From positions 62,001 to 126,000 of the forward strand of contig NZ_JBHJMR010000002.1 of assembly GCF_042310355.1 (NCBI RefSeq): DNA of 64,000 nucleotides. Direction: 5' to 3'. This stretch comes from Wenzhouxiangella sp042310355 (GTDB lineage Bacteria > Pseudomonadota > Gammaproteobacteria > Xanthomonadales > Wenzhouxiangellaceae). Each line of letters starts with the position of its first letter. Within the stretch, counting starts at the first letter, position 1. This document shows positions 56,401 through 61,613 of this stretch, one piece after another. A program made the translations under genes and the position numbers. The notes below the pieces were generated by a model. It made no database searches, was not told where the DNA came from, and saw nothing but the letters and a program-made list of their open reading frames with translations.

Positions 56401-58811
56401 ATGAGGACGGCGATCCCGTCGGCGAGGTCACTGGCCTGGAAGGCGCCGGTGACCTGTGGATCGCGCCGGACAATGACTTTATCTACGTCACGGCCGCCGA
56501 GGGCGATGCCGTTTCCTGGTTCGAGATCGACGCCGAGGCGGGTGAGCTGCGGTTCGCCGGCCGGCTCGCCGACGGCGACAGCACGGGGCTGTCGCTCAAG
56601 CGGCCCGCGCGCTTGCTTGCCGACGCCCGGGGCGATCTGCTCTACGTGGCCGCGCGCGACTCGAGTGCCGTTACGGTGCTCGAGCGCGACCGCATGACCG
56701 GCGGACTCGATTGGCTGGAGTCGCGTCGCAGCGGCATCGGGCTGCCGAACAATCTGCTCGATGGCGTGATCGACCTGGCCATTTCGCCGGACCAGCGTTT
56801 CGTCTACGCCGCCGCGTCCATGCACAACGGCCTGGCGATCTTCGAGCGCAACGCTGACGGCACGCTCGCCTACAGCGGTCGACTGCGCAACGGCGATGTC
56901 CAGGGAGACGTTACGGTCACGGGGCTCGGCCTGGTCCAGTCGATTGCCGTCAGCGCCCAGGGGCAGTATCTCTACGCTGCCGCCCTGGCCGATGATTCGG
57001 TCACGCTGTTCGAGCGCGACGCCGACAGCGGCGAGCTCGTTCTTGCAGAGCACTACCGCGACGGATTCGGCGGCATGGACGACCTGGACGGTGCCAACGC
57101 GGTATCGCTGAGCCCGGATGGTGAGCATCTGTACTTGTCGGCGCGCAACGACGGCGTCATCAGTATCTTCGACCGCGACTGGAGCAGTGGCGAGATCGAG
57201 CGCATCGAGAAGCTTGCGTTGCCGGAAATCGCCGGACTCAGGCGCCTGGTCATCGCTCCCGAGGGCGGGCATCTGCTGGCGACCAGCGATTACCAGTCGG
57301 GCAGTGTCGTCAACCTGTTGCGGCGGCCCGAGGGCTACTGCGGTATCGACACGCTGCAGGCCGACAGTCTCTTCGATCAGATCGACCTGGCCGCTGGCGC
57401 GAGCCTTCGCTACACCGTCGACGCGTTGGTGCATCCTGGTGCCCGCGGCGAGCTCGAGAATACCGCCAGCGCCGAATTGCCGGCCGGCTATGCGGCCCTC
57501 AGTCCAGGCGATCAGGTAGACACCGCCGGCGGGACGATCGAGGTTGTCACCGACCTGACCATCGACAAGCGCATCGACGGCGACAGCGGCTCGCTGGTGG
57601 CGGGCAACGATGTCACCTATGTGCTCGACGTGAGCAATCTCGGGCCTTCCCACGCCTTTGCCGCGGAAGTGATCGATGATCTGCCGGACGACCTGCTCGA
57701 CGCAGACTGGACCTGTCAGACGATTCCGGCCGATTCGGCCGGGTCCGACTGCGCGGCCCAGGGCAGCGGTGACCTGTTCGAGACGGTCGACCTGCTGGTC
57801 GACGAGCGTCTGCTCTTCCTGGTCACGGGCCGAATCGCCCCCGACCTGATCGGACAGCTGGAAAACGTGGCGGAAGTCGCCCCGTCGGCCGATGCTTCTG
57901 ATCCCGATGCCGGCAGCAACGTCGACTCGGTCACCGCCAGCGTGAGCGCGGCCGCCGACGTCGTGGTCGGCATGACGGCCCTCGCGGCGGAAGCCGTGCC
58001 CGGCGGCACGATCGAGTTCGAGATCACGGTCGAGAACATCGGCCCCAGCGACGCCCCCGGGGTCGCACTTTCCGATCAATTACCCGCGCCCCTGTCGGCC
58101 CAGGGCTGGAGCTGCAGCGCCCAGGCGCCGGCGACCTGTCCGGTCGCGAGTGGCAGCGGCCTGATCGACCTGGTCACGCCGTTGCCGGCCGATGGTGTGC
58201 TGACCTTCCTGGTCGAGGCGAACGTCGCCGGCGACGCCGTGCCCGGGGAAGTCATCGCCTCGGCCGAGGCGCAGCCCCTCGGTACCGAGGTCGGCGATCC
58301 CGAGCCGGGCAACAACATGGCTACCGCGTCCGTGATGATCGTCGAATCGCTGGCCGATCTGGTCGTGACCAAGACCGTCGATCGCGACCGCGCGATGTGG
58401 GGCGACCTGCTGACCTACCAGGTCCTGATCGTCAACGACGGGCCGGGTGCGGCGGCGTCGACCGCGATCGTCGACGTGATGCCCACAGCGCTCGAGAACG
58501 TCGCCTGGGACTGCGCGGCTGCCTCCGGCGCCAGCTGTCCCTCGGCCTCCGGCAGCGGCGATATCGATTTCACCGTCGATCTGCCCGCCGGTGCCTCGCT
58601 GAGCTTCGAGGTCACGGGCCAGGTGATTGACGGCGTCGCGCTCGGCACCGATGAACTGATCGTCAACGAGGTCAGCGCGACCAGCGGAGCTGACGACCCC
58701 GACGACAGCAACAACCTCGCGACGGCAGTCACCGTGCTCGATCGCCATCTCATATTCAGCGACCGCTTCGAACCGGAAGAAGCGAACAGTCAATCGGAGG
58801 ATGAATCATGA
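44403..58811 (+). CDS. Giant exported protein of DUF11 domains with inserted seven-bladed propellers
   Basis: A 4802-residue protein with AGAGGG 5 bases before ATG 44403 and a signal peptide ending APTAGLA-QT. I count about thirteen DUF11 (Ig-like) domains with the usual N-x-G-P-S turn, W-x-C...C loop, G-S-G-x-I and L-x-A-G strands. Six carry inserts of lactonase-type blades (pattern SPDGRHLYVA...DAVVVFxRD...G). The inserts hold 7, 14, 7, 7, 7 and 7 blades by my count, that is seven propellers. Uninterrupted DUF11 domains lie at about residues 38-305, 826-1145 and 4383-4785. The C-terminus is LIFSDRFE plus an acidic tail. There is no membrane anchor and no catalytic motif that I recognise. 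It is probably a surface or secreted fibre with binding propellers. It is translationally coupled to a parvulin gene. Confidence 0.88.
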   Translation: MSYSECRPRAARPGISVRACAAALLLGLLAPTAGLAQTLTKTAPDEVTAGERFEYEFTIDNDTGDTLADVFIVDDLPEALSFVGVTAGDTDFDCTVELIEEEIGEGETAETIEFERLSCEHMLDLPEGETALAVEVAVDPDADAETIENAAGLFAEQVEEVVSEATAETEVVRDADLELIERSLPTEPVTAETTFDYGVTLINNGPSSARDVSLATPLPYDVSLVSSSPGWDCRLNTASRLLDCRRDLLAPSEDSMALVVSLRAPRNPPVAGEMSGDVSLGDASIESTTPDSVSGNEVLSDVADVTIVADWNLSLSKTASDDPIVPGLAFQYDIAVSNTGPSDLVGDLRPLLGDEFDGLLVSDSASCEGLSSEQPCWTCGWRESPEQRQVLDTAQVTSGIGGAWQPAVSPDRRHVYVTGRFDDALAKFDRETLRNGDFGTLAADAGALEQEPIRPRALDISADGRFLASATWLAAGETGTTGELQLFERDPASGALTLLDRVEGPSAVTALVFSPDGRFVYLADAEADAIKVYARDSEGLTLEQTVDRDENAGVLLAGVADLVLSPDGDRLYAAAPGDSAITAFGLNPSSGVATPLAVPSLPVEAEGENIAVEALAFSPDGGELAAGGGSALVLFEVAGDGSLTLRNTIIAVEQPPVLLAGIAGMIYVGPDELFVIASEDRAISRLARSEDSGELILRRSEPLPTAGGDDEILIPNGIAREPGGENLYVTAALEPVDGLSEPSLSAVVTYAVAASADCGISRPSGLESGDIVDRALTLPAGQELVVTVFTRLEAGATTDDSPLVNTATLDDGLETLSDIESVGIIVATAVDVEHAVIQDEAVPGEDYSFEIAIHNQGPIDISGAQLAHIFDEYAVPGDAGFEPGQIGWSCSAEGNACCNPGGSQQSCGVTQPTERIEGDLDGHVVDLGAGSSLVFTTGGRVHPASNPGGNLTNSIELLMPDGVDALDENALSDTLNQALSARADLWLTKERVELIEIGADDTDWPAGTELVARYAIRTGNRGPSAASGALLEDLLDADDALLADDAAWNCSIVDAGEPLAETCCGYAAGSCQAAADGDGPLSQTVGLAPGARLQFDLYVPVDVNQSDGTLLNTASIAAPTDVVDPDPLGASVQLTTRLAATAELDITKATLAGDSITPGEEVSFEITVTNAGPDDVPVVVEDLLPEDMDNATWTCDATTPTPGDLIFDAVLGRFDLVAASDVLASPDGRHVYVSAAGGPGGQDGGTVPSAVAVFERNIVPGFNFGELLHLETEADGVEDPDDAGVPVEGLGGAGRMTFSPDARHLYVAASEADAVAVFRREHVSGSEDYGRLSFAESRSNGSQQPGDANGPVSGLDGASDVAVSADGEHVYVLGFLDQAVTVFRRDSGTGTLEFQGRIDAFDLAADGFDGLWGPIDIALSPDDRHVVVTGSGTTTDFGGTYWAAGDDGQGGQRYAVAATVEVEEDEPPPVRWLTASNPVTVPDLSGELRLAFDHRHDFETGGGCADVGVLEISTDGGESWSDIEGFGAEFVGNGYDGQQSGASHPLSGRFGWCGQSAAWGSEENTTVTLRFGGALAAGDRFLLRWGLGAAADSDSSQWLIDRVEVFDDASPERPILLDTVDEQAGNATATVFERRSDSTGVGFGDLDVLEAHAVPGAADAAVMDGQGENLYVGSAIDRAIYVYRRDADTGELESTQTLDSFDADAPFGSESLAGLATLAVSGDGEHLVAGAAAADTVAVFRRQPFSGTLVPMQRVRQGDFFDPSDEDTEVQGGVAGVAGLAFSSDGQHVFSAAQPGQVGVFRRLAPDPTFGFLEAVFDEADDGFDTEAEGLLGARAASLSDNGRFVYTAASGQIGSMSDSGALVVLERDPAAADPGRHLRFRQALRDDREGVVGLDGAVDVLSVDEDIYVVSERDHAIAHFRQLDPDGPDAEVEFVQAFFDDVDADGLDGAAAVAINPAGTHVYVASRFDHSVSIFRRDEADGTLEPLGVAGDGIDGASGMLGANALAVSTDGRQLYVAARQSDAVVVFDIDGDELVFRQSFFDGTDGAVLTSPTGIAVSRDDGGSEHVLVTSLDGDAVTVLDRATDASIPDLFGRVSFHSVVIDGSDGADALRGPRDIVVDPDNDRVYVVSELDNALVILDRNTSVGGAQFGRLTPLEIRRQGVRGVIGLSSPYGLAVSDGARRNIYTASLGSQSVAAFVRRAGSSCAAAGSGNISEEVFLAANGTVRFFITGTVAPGATGTLSNEASISVADDVDNTGNQTSFTTDPVELKPFSELSVSKTNDRLSVTAGERQTYRIAIDNTGPSSALGVGISDILDPDAAADFDIDSASWSCRAVGAGLLEPAEAISREGNQLPALSGAASVAWSPPPDDLLAARVYATGVLGNSLVVLEIDEGSGEMTVESVVDQGASIVDGNGDSVTLSGLRGARGLAVGAGGRFIYVSSQVDDRISVFEVYTAVDPQDESFGELRLVGQWGPQLAGLEPINQPVSLTLSPDGEHLYAASSGSGAIHVFSVDSGDGSLAPVEVIERTPQNGLGGVSGLRFAPPTVDEADYLYAAGTNDSALSVFRRESDGTLTHLQTRSSPGTPGLVGIADIAMDAGGNHIYAVGRDDNALVVFDRINEPGEAQFGRIASGIVQRIDAEALGVINSPRAVAVSADGGSLYVAAFGSNSLLAFGRDRQTGEVSFLTRYRASGDRADLAGVSSMAFDGSGETLFAGALADSAVTRLVRSAPSRCEIDSGSGNVVLDADIAAGGSILIDLAVDVRSDAVGKPCPESLDPERLCVINRAEITLDQDEQPDAPGDESPWRDSDASFLDRAADLVVTKTDGLAAFRGLAGARSIAVTEVGNAHAYVAAPGEPGIGIYSLEPDEGGPTGDYPLTFLDYLVNGEDGVSALTGIGHVLVSPDGRHLYATSRLDSAVVAFERDVESGALSVLAVYSNNTGGVSEISGTEGLAMSAGGEHLYVVGSNSNAIVVFDRVHDTADPDFGRLAFRQSLQNGTGDVQDMLAPVDLALSADGRHVYVAAEDSDAIVVFRRNHDSDTAGHGELSWLQSRRNLSGGVSGLAGVTRVRASADGRAVYAAGSDNDSLVWFDREDDSDNELFGRLSFAGRSTDGEDGAQGLAEVSDLALLDDDLLAATSPASNSVALYQRDPDSQALTFLDWLVDGGSGSAGPIAGLAGSRAVAAAGAGRILAASASPGAVASIGIDADALAFEGALIEGQGGAVPGDLVEYVITVHNRGPSRVVNARLSDQFPTQFESVDWSCEISSPSSSCPVAGGTGNIEADISVGAGDTVRFFADALMRPDASGTAVNEAVVSLPSGVVDLDPDSNTARDDDTVVRAVADLAVSIEDLPAQIQAGSEIEYRLRVSNLGSSNAREADVIHLPPEAFSVESWSCSADREPGRLDPRPAPPPELAAYRAAVVSSDGRHVYAVGDTDTGTSAVAMFSRDGLSGSLQPQQVIENLDDATDPQGDPLVVDGLGDARSLLLSPDGAHLYVAGYGDDAVAVFSRDAFDGALSYVGLVRDGIDSDALAGPRALAMGADGEQLYVAASLDDAISVLERDPASGALDPVQVRRNGIDGVSGLVDPVDVQIGAGGTRLLVAARGSDAMVQFGLLGDGSLENGPVFVDGETVVDGDDSYPLTGLAGVRSLAVAQDGETIYALSRDGSEHALVVFERLSDTVVRPASVLVDGDLIGDPAVAIEGLAQSSALALNSGDEQLYVVGTSPDESLRSVSAFGSPGLEGMQFLGRFDGSAVADATQAVGLATAPLGGHVYLLGGAGEAIDHFEVLGGSRCGRTGSGLVVDSVSLESGGEVIYDITARVGANARGDLVTEAGVTPGEGLLDPERANNLAVAPATIVAEAALAVEKTLQTDPVVAGEPVTWTIDITNHGPGTVWGLDVSDELPALPGDQPAPGAPGIVAGSASWFCEGTSQLAVSQTLSEPLLQGASGAVFSSDGQWAAATGASAGTLTLYSRNPSNGWLTQVATIAQGDVIEDEDGDPVGEVTGLEGAGDLWIAPDNDFIYVTAAEGDAVSWFEIDAEAGELRFAGRLADGDSTGLSLKRPARLLADARGDLLYVAARDSSAVTVLERDRMTGGLDWLESRRSGIGLPNNLLDGVIDLAISPDQRFVYAAASMHNGLAIFERNADGTLAYSGRLRNGDVQGDVTVTGLGLVQSIAVSAQGQYLYAAALADDSVTLFERDADSGELVLAEHYRDGFGGMDDLDGANAVSLSPDGEHLYLSARNDGVISIFDRDWSSGEIERIEKLALPEIAGLRRLVIAPEGGHLLATSDYQSGSVVNLLRRPEGYCGIDTLQADSLFDQIDLAAGASLRYTVDALVHPGARGELENTASAELPAGYAALSPGDQVDTAGGTIEVVTDLTIDKRIDGDSGSLVAGNDVTYVLDVSNLGPSHAFAAEVIDDLPDDLLDADWTCQTIPADSAGSDCAAQGSGDLFETVDLLVDERLLFLVTGRIAPDLIGQLENVAEVAPSADASDPDAGSNVDSVTASVSAAADVVVGMTALAAEAVPGGTIEFEITVENIGPSDAPGVALSDQLPAPLSAQGWSCSAQAPATCPVASGSGLIDLVTPLPADGVLTFLVEANVAGDAVPGEVIASAEAQPLGTEVGDPEPGNNMATASVMIVESLADLVVTKTVDRDRAMWGDLLTYQVLIVNDGPGAAASTAIVDVMPTALENVAWDCAAASGASCPSASGSGDIDFTVDLPAGASLSFEVTGQVIDGVALGTDELIVNEVSATSGADDPDDSNNLATAVTVLDRHLIFSDRFEPEEANSQSEDES
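45560..46665 (+). other. Propeller insert P1 in the giant protein (7 blades)
   Basis: Encodes about residues 386-755, between CWTCGW and SADCGISRPSG of the third DUF11 domain. Blades include AVSPDRRHVYVTGRFDDAL, VFSPDGRFVYLADAEADAI and VLSPDGDRLYAAAPGDSAI. The rest of the DUF11 fold (LTLPAGQELVVTVFTRLEAG) resumes after the insert. Confidence 0.75.
48000..51015 (+). other. Propeller insert P2 in the giant protein (14 blades, plus jelly roll)
   Basis: Encodes about residues 1200-2205, between ATWTCDATTP and GSSCAAAGSGNISEE of one DUF11 domain. Fourteen blade motifs can be counted, consistent with two tandem seven-bladed propellers in a single loop. Blade 4 (ALSPDDRHVVVTGSG) is broken by the domain at 48720-49265 and completes afterwards as ATVFERRSDSTG. 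Confidence 0.72.
48720..49265 (+). other. Immune-inhibitor-A/MAM-like jelly-roll domain inside a propeller blade
   Basis: The encoded segment has GELRLAFDHRHDFE, VGVLEISTDGGESWSDIEG, GYDGQQSGASHPLSGRFGWCG and SSQWLIDRVEVFDD. This is the pattern of C-terminal beta-sandwich domains of M6/immune inhibitor A and bacillopeptidase F proteins (STDGG-x-SW...V-D-x-V-x-V). A similar domain is encoded at 62526-62922 in the last gene. Confidence 0.65.
51415..52605 (+). other. Propeller insert P3 in the giant protein (7 blades)
   Basis: Encodes about residues 2338-2735, between SASWSCRAVG and APSRCEIDSGSGN of a DUF11 domain. Blades include TLSPDGEHLYAASSGSGAI and AVSADGGSLYVAAFGSNSL. Confidence 0.75.
52890..54060 (+). 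other. Propeller insert P4 in the giant protein (7 blades, different insertion point)
   Basis: Encodes about residues 2830-3220. Here the insert follows the first DUF11 strand (ADLVVTKTDG) and the domain resumes at VPGDLVEYVITVHNRGPS. The Cys-Cys loop of this domain (WSCEISSPSSSC) is short and uninterrupted. Blades include LVSPDGRHLYATSRLDSAV and ALSADGRHVYVAAEDSDAI. Confidence 0.72.
54610..55785 (+). other. Propeller insert P5 in the giant protein (7 blades)
   Basis: Encodes about residues 3403-3795, between VESWSCSADR and GGSRCGRTGSG of a DUF11 domain. Blades include LLSPDGAHLYVAGYGDDAV and AMGADGEQLYVAASLDDAI. Confidence 0.75.
56205..57330 (+). other. Propeller insert P6 in the giant protein (7 blades)
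   Basis: Encodes about residues 3935-4310, between SASWFCEGTS and EGYCGIDTLQ of a DUF11 domain. Blades include WIAPDNDFIYVTAAEGDAV and SLSPDGEHLYLSARNDGVI. Confidence 0.75.
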
Positions 58812-59818
58812 ACGGCCGCCGTATCACCCTGCTCATGCTGACCGCGGCGATCCTGCTGGTCGGCTGCAACGGCGACGAGGGCGTGGCCGAGGAAGACCGG
58901 GTGCTCGCCCGGGTCGGCAACGACGCCATCACCGTCGGAGAGTTCACGCACGAACTCGAAGTCCGCAACAGCCGCCGTCCCGGCTACTACGCCAGCGAGG
59001 AACGCCGCGCGCAGTTGCTCGAGGAGATGATCGAGTGGCAGGCACTCCTGGCCGAGGCAAGGGCCACGGGCGTGACCGAGGATCCAGAGTTCCGGCGCCT
59101 GGTCGAGCGCATGATCGTTCAGCGGCTGCGCCAGCAGGAAATGGAAACAGAGCTCGCCGAAGCGCCCATCAGTGACGCCGACGTCGAGGCTTACTACCGG
59201 GAGCACATCGACACGTTTACCCGTCCCGAGCGTCGTCGCATCGCGATGCTCCGCGTCGACCGACCGGGCGGGGCCGAGGAGGATGCCGAGCAGGCCCGCA
59301 TGCGAATCGAGGAAGCTCGCCAGGCCGCCGAACAGCTGCCGACGGAGACCACCCATTTCGGGGAGGTCGCGGTCGAGTATTCCGACGATCGCAGCAGCCG
59401 CTACCAGGGCGGCGTGGTCGGCTGGCTGGTCGATCAGTCCCAGCAGCGCTACCGCTGGGACGAGGAAGTGATCGATGCGGCCTTCGCGCTCGAGGAAACC
59501 GGCGAGATCAGTCCGGTCGTGACGACCGCCTCCGGCTACTACATTCTGCGCCTGGCCGAACTCGAACCGGGTCGTGTCACCCCGCTCGAGCAGGTCGCCG
59601 ACGGCATTCGCCACCGCATCAACCGCGAGCGAGCGCAGCGCTTCGAAAGTGGCTTCGTCGAGCGGGTTCGCCAGTCGCACCAGGTCGAGATCGAGCAGGA
59701 ACTGCTGGCCGAGATTCCGCCGCCGGACAGCATTCCGCCCGAGCGCGAGGATTCGGACGCAGAGCGACTGCCCCCGGCAATGCCGGCCGAAGCCGACCCG
59801 GAAACCGACAAATCATGA
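58808..59818 (+). CDS. Parvulin-type peptidyl-prolyl isomerase lipoprotein (SurA/PpiC-like)
   Basis: A 336-residue protein. The signal peptide ends in the lipobox LLVGC with Cys20 as lipidation site; Asn follows, so no inner-membrane retention Asp is present and outer-membrane sorting is likely. A SurA-N-like helical region (about 30-125, RVGNDAITVGEFTHEL, QLLEEMIEWQALLAEA) precedes a parvulin domain (about 140-250; FGEVAVEYSDDRSS, GGVVGWLVDQS, VVTTASGYYILRLAEL). The C-terminus is acidic and proline-rich. Its ATG overlaps the giant gene's stop (ATGA, 58808-58811), so it is made in step with that protein and is probably its dedicated periplasmic folding factor. That role is inference. Confidence 0.85.
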   Translation: MNGRRITLLMLTAAILLVGCNGDEGVAEEDRVLARVGNDAITVGEFTHELEVRNSRRPGYYASEERRAQLLEEMIEWQALLAEARATGVTEDPEFRRLVERMIVQRLRQQEMETELAEAPISDADVEAYYREHIDTFTRPERRRIAMLRVDRPGGAEEDAEQARMRIEEARQAAEQLPTETTHFGEVAVEYSDDRSSRYQGGVVGWLVDQSQQRYRWDEEVIDAAFALEETGEISPVVTTASGYYILRLAELEPGRVTPLEQVADGIRHRINRERAQRFESGFVERVRQSHQVEIEQELLAEIPPPDSIPPEREDSDAERLPPAMPAEADPETDKS

Positions 59819-61605
59819 GTATTGCCATGCGACCGATGCACACTTTCGCCATCGGCCTCGGCGTGCTGCTTTGCGCGCTGCTGCCGAAGGACCTGAACGC
59901 GGCGACCACCGAGCAGACGATCGAGCTGCAGCCGGGCTGGAACGCCATTTACGTCGAACTGCAGCCCGAGAACGATGCCATCGAGCAAGTCTTTGCGGGC
60001 TTGCCGGTCGCCAGCGTCTGGCGCTGGTTGCCGGACGACAGGCCGGTCGCTTTCATCCAGGACCCGGACGAAGACCTGCTCACCATCGATGGCTGGTACG
60101 GCTACTTTCCGTCGCATCGCCCCGAGAGCATTCTTACCAACCTGTTCACTATTTCGCCCAACCAGGCCTACCTGGTCCGGCTGCTCGGCAACGAGTCGCG
60201 CGAACTCACCATCACGGGACGGCCGGTTCTGCGTCGCCAGAGCTGGCGGCCCGACGATTTCCAGTTCACCGGCTTCCATGTCGAACCGGGCAACGAACCG
60301 ACCTTCCAGAACTGGTTTGCCGGTTCCGATGCGCACCAGGCAGGGCCCATCTTCCGCCTCGGCGACGATGGCGAATGGGAGGAAGTGACGCAGCCGGCCA
60401 TCGAGTCGATCCGTAGCGGGGAAGCCTACTGGGTTTACACGGAGGGTCGTTCGAATTACCAGGGGCCGATGCCGATCTCGCTCGAGTTCGGTGATCGCGT
60501 TGACTTTAATCGCTCGCTGTCGCGCGAGACTGTGCTGCTGAACAATTCTTCGGGTCTCAACAACCAGGTTCGCATCCGCAAGCTGCCCGCGGACAATCCG
60601 GTTCCCCTCGCGCTGGAGCGCCATGACGAGGTAACCCGCGAGGTGTTCTGGCCGACGCTGGAAGAAGAGACCATGCTGTCCGTCGAACTGGATTCGGGCG
60701 AGATCCTGGGCCTGGGCGTCAACCGGGCCGGGCTATTTACTCCGCAGGCCAGCCAGATCCTGGAATTCACCAACGGGCTGGGCGCGCGCCGTCTGCTCCA
60801 CGTCGGTGTGGAGTCCCTGGCGCCGAGTGAAAGCGAGACGCAGCGGGCGCGGTCGGCCATGCAATCCAGTGCCGACGGCAAGACCGAGGATCGACAGTCA
60901 ACCGACCCGCGCTACGCCGGGCTGTGGGTGGGCGTTGCCTCGATCGACAGCGTCAGCATGGCGCAACAGGGCGGCGTGGTTCCGGTGCCGACCGGCAGCG
61001 AGTTCCCGCTGCGCATCATGATGCACGTCGATGCCGCCGGAAATGTCCGGCTTCTCAACGAGGTCATCCTGATGTGGGAGGAGGGCGAGGCCGTCCCGGA
61101 CGAAGACGATCCCGAGTTCACGCGCATCGAAACGCCGGGACGTTTCGTGCTTTTGACCGACGATACGCTGATTCCCAACTACACCGGCGTGGTCGAGCGC
61201 GGTGGCGAGGCCGCGGGCAATCGGGTGAGTACCGCCGCCTACGACTTTCCCGGCAACGAACTGGATCTCTCGGGCAGTTTCGGTCCCGGCGGTGCGGTGT
61301 TCGGCACCATCGTGATCGAGCCCGACTTCGCCACCAATCCGTTCCTGCACCGTTTCCACCCGGATCACGACAACCTCGACGCCCAGTACCTGAACTTCGA
61401 GCAGGAAGCCTACGAGGTGACGCGGGAGCTGGAGCTGTTCTTCGCCGAAGAAGACCCGGAGAACTTCGATCGCCCCGAGTGGGGTGACGAGGAAGTCGCC
61501 GGGACCTACACCGAAGCGATCTCCGGCCTTCACCGGTCGACCATTTTCATCAGCGGAATCTTCAGGATGCGGCGGGCAAGCAGTGTCCCGCTGCTGAACC
61601 AGTGA
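59815..61605 (+). CDS. Exported protein of unknown function
   Basis: A 596-residue protein coupled to the parvulin gene by ATGA (59815-59818); ATG 59827 is an alternative four codons later. A signal peptide ends near DLNAAT. The N-terminal region begins with IELQPGWNAIYVELQP and repeats W-containing beta segments (ASVWRWLPDD, IDGWYGYFPSH). The C-terminal region (about 360-590) reads as a separate domain with GLWVGVASIDSVSMAQQG, MMHVDAAGNVRLLNEVILMW, NPFLHRFHPDHDNLD and SGLHRSTIFISGIFRMRR. I know of no named family. Its position makes it a likely partner or co-exported component of the giant protein. Confidence 0.7.
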   Translation: MSIAMRPMHTFAIGLGVLLCALLPKDLNAATTEQTIELQPGWNAIYVELQPENDAIEQVFAGLPVASVWRWLPDDRPVAFIQDPDEDLLTIDGWYGYFPSHRPESILTNLFTISPNQAYLVRLLGNESRELTITGRPVLRRQSWRPDDFQFTGFHVEPGNEPTFQNWFAGSDAHQAGPIFRLGDDGEWEEVTQPAIESIRSGEAYWVYTEGRSNYQGPMPISLEFGDRVDFNRSLSRETVLLNNSSGLNNQVRIRKLPADNPVPLALERHDEVTREVFWPTLEEETMLSVELDSGEILGLGVNRAGLFTPQASQILEFTNGLGARRLLHVGVESLAPSESETQRARSAMQSSADGKTEDRQSTDPRYAGLWVGVASIDSVSMAQQGGVVPVPTGSEFPLRIMMHVDAAGNVRLLNEVILMWEEGEAVPDEDDPEFTRIETPGRFVLLTDDTLIPNYTGVVERGGEAAGNRVSTAAYDFPGNELDLSGSFGPGGAVFGTIVIEPDFATNPFLHRFHPDHDNLDAQYLNFEQEAYEVTRELELFFAEEDPENFDRPEWGDEEVAGTYTEAISGLHRSTIFISGIFRMRRASSVPLLNQ

Positions 61606-61613
61606 GTGTCTCA

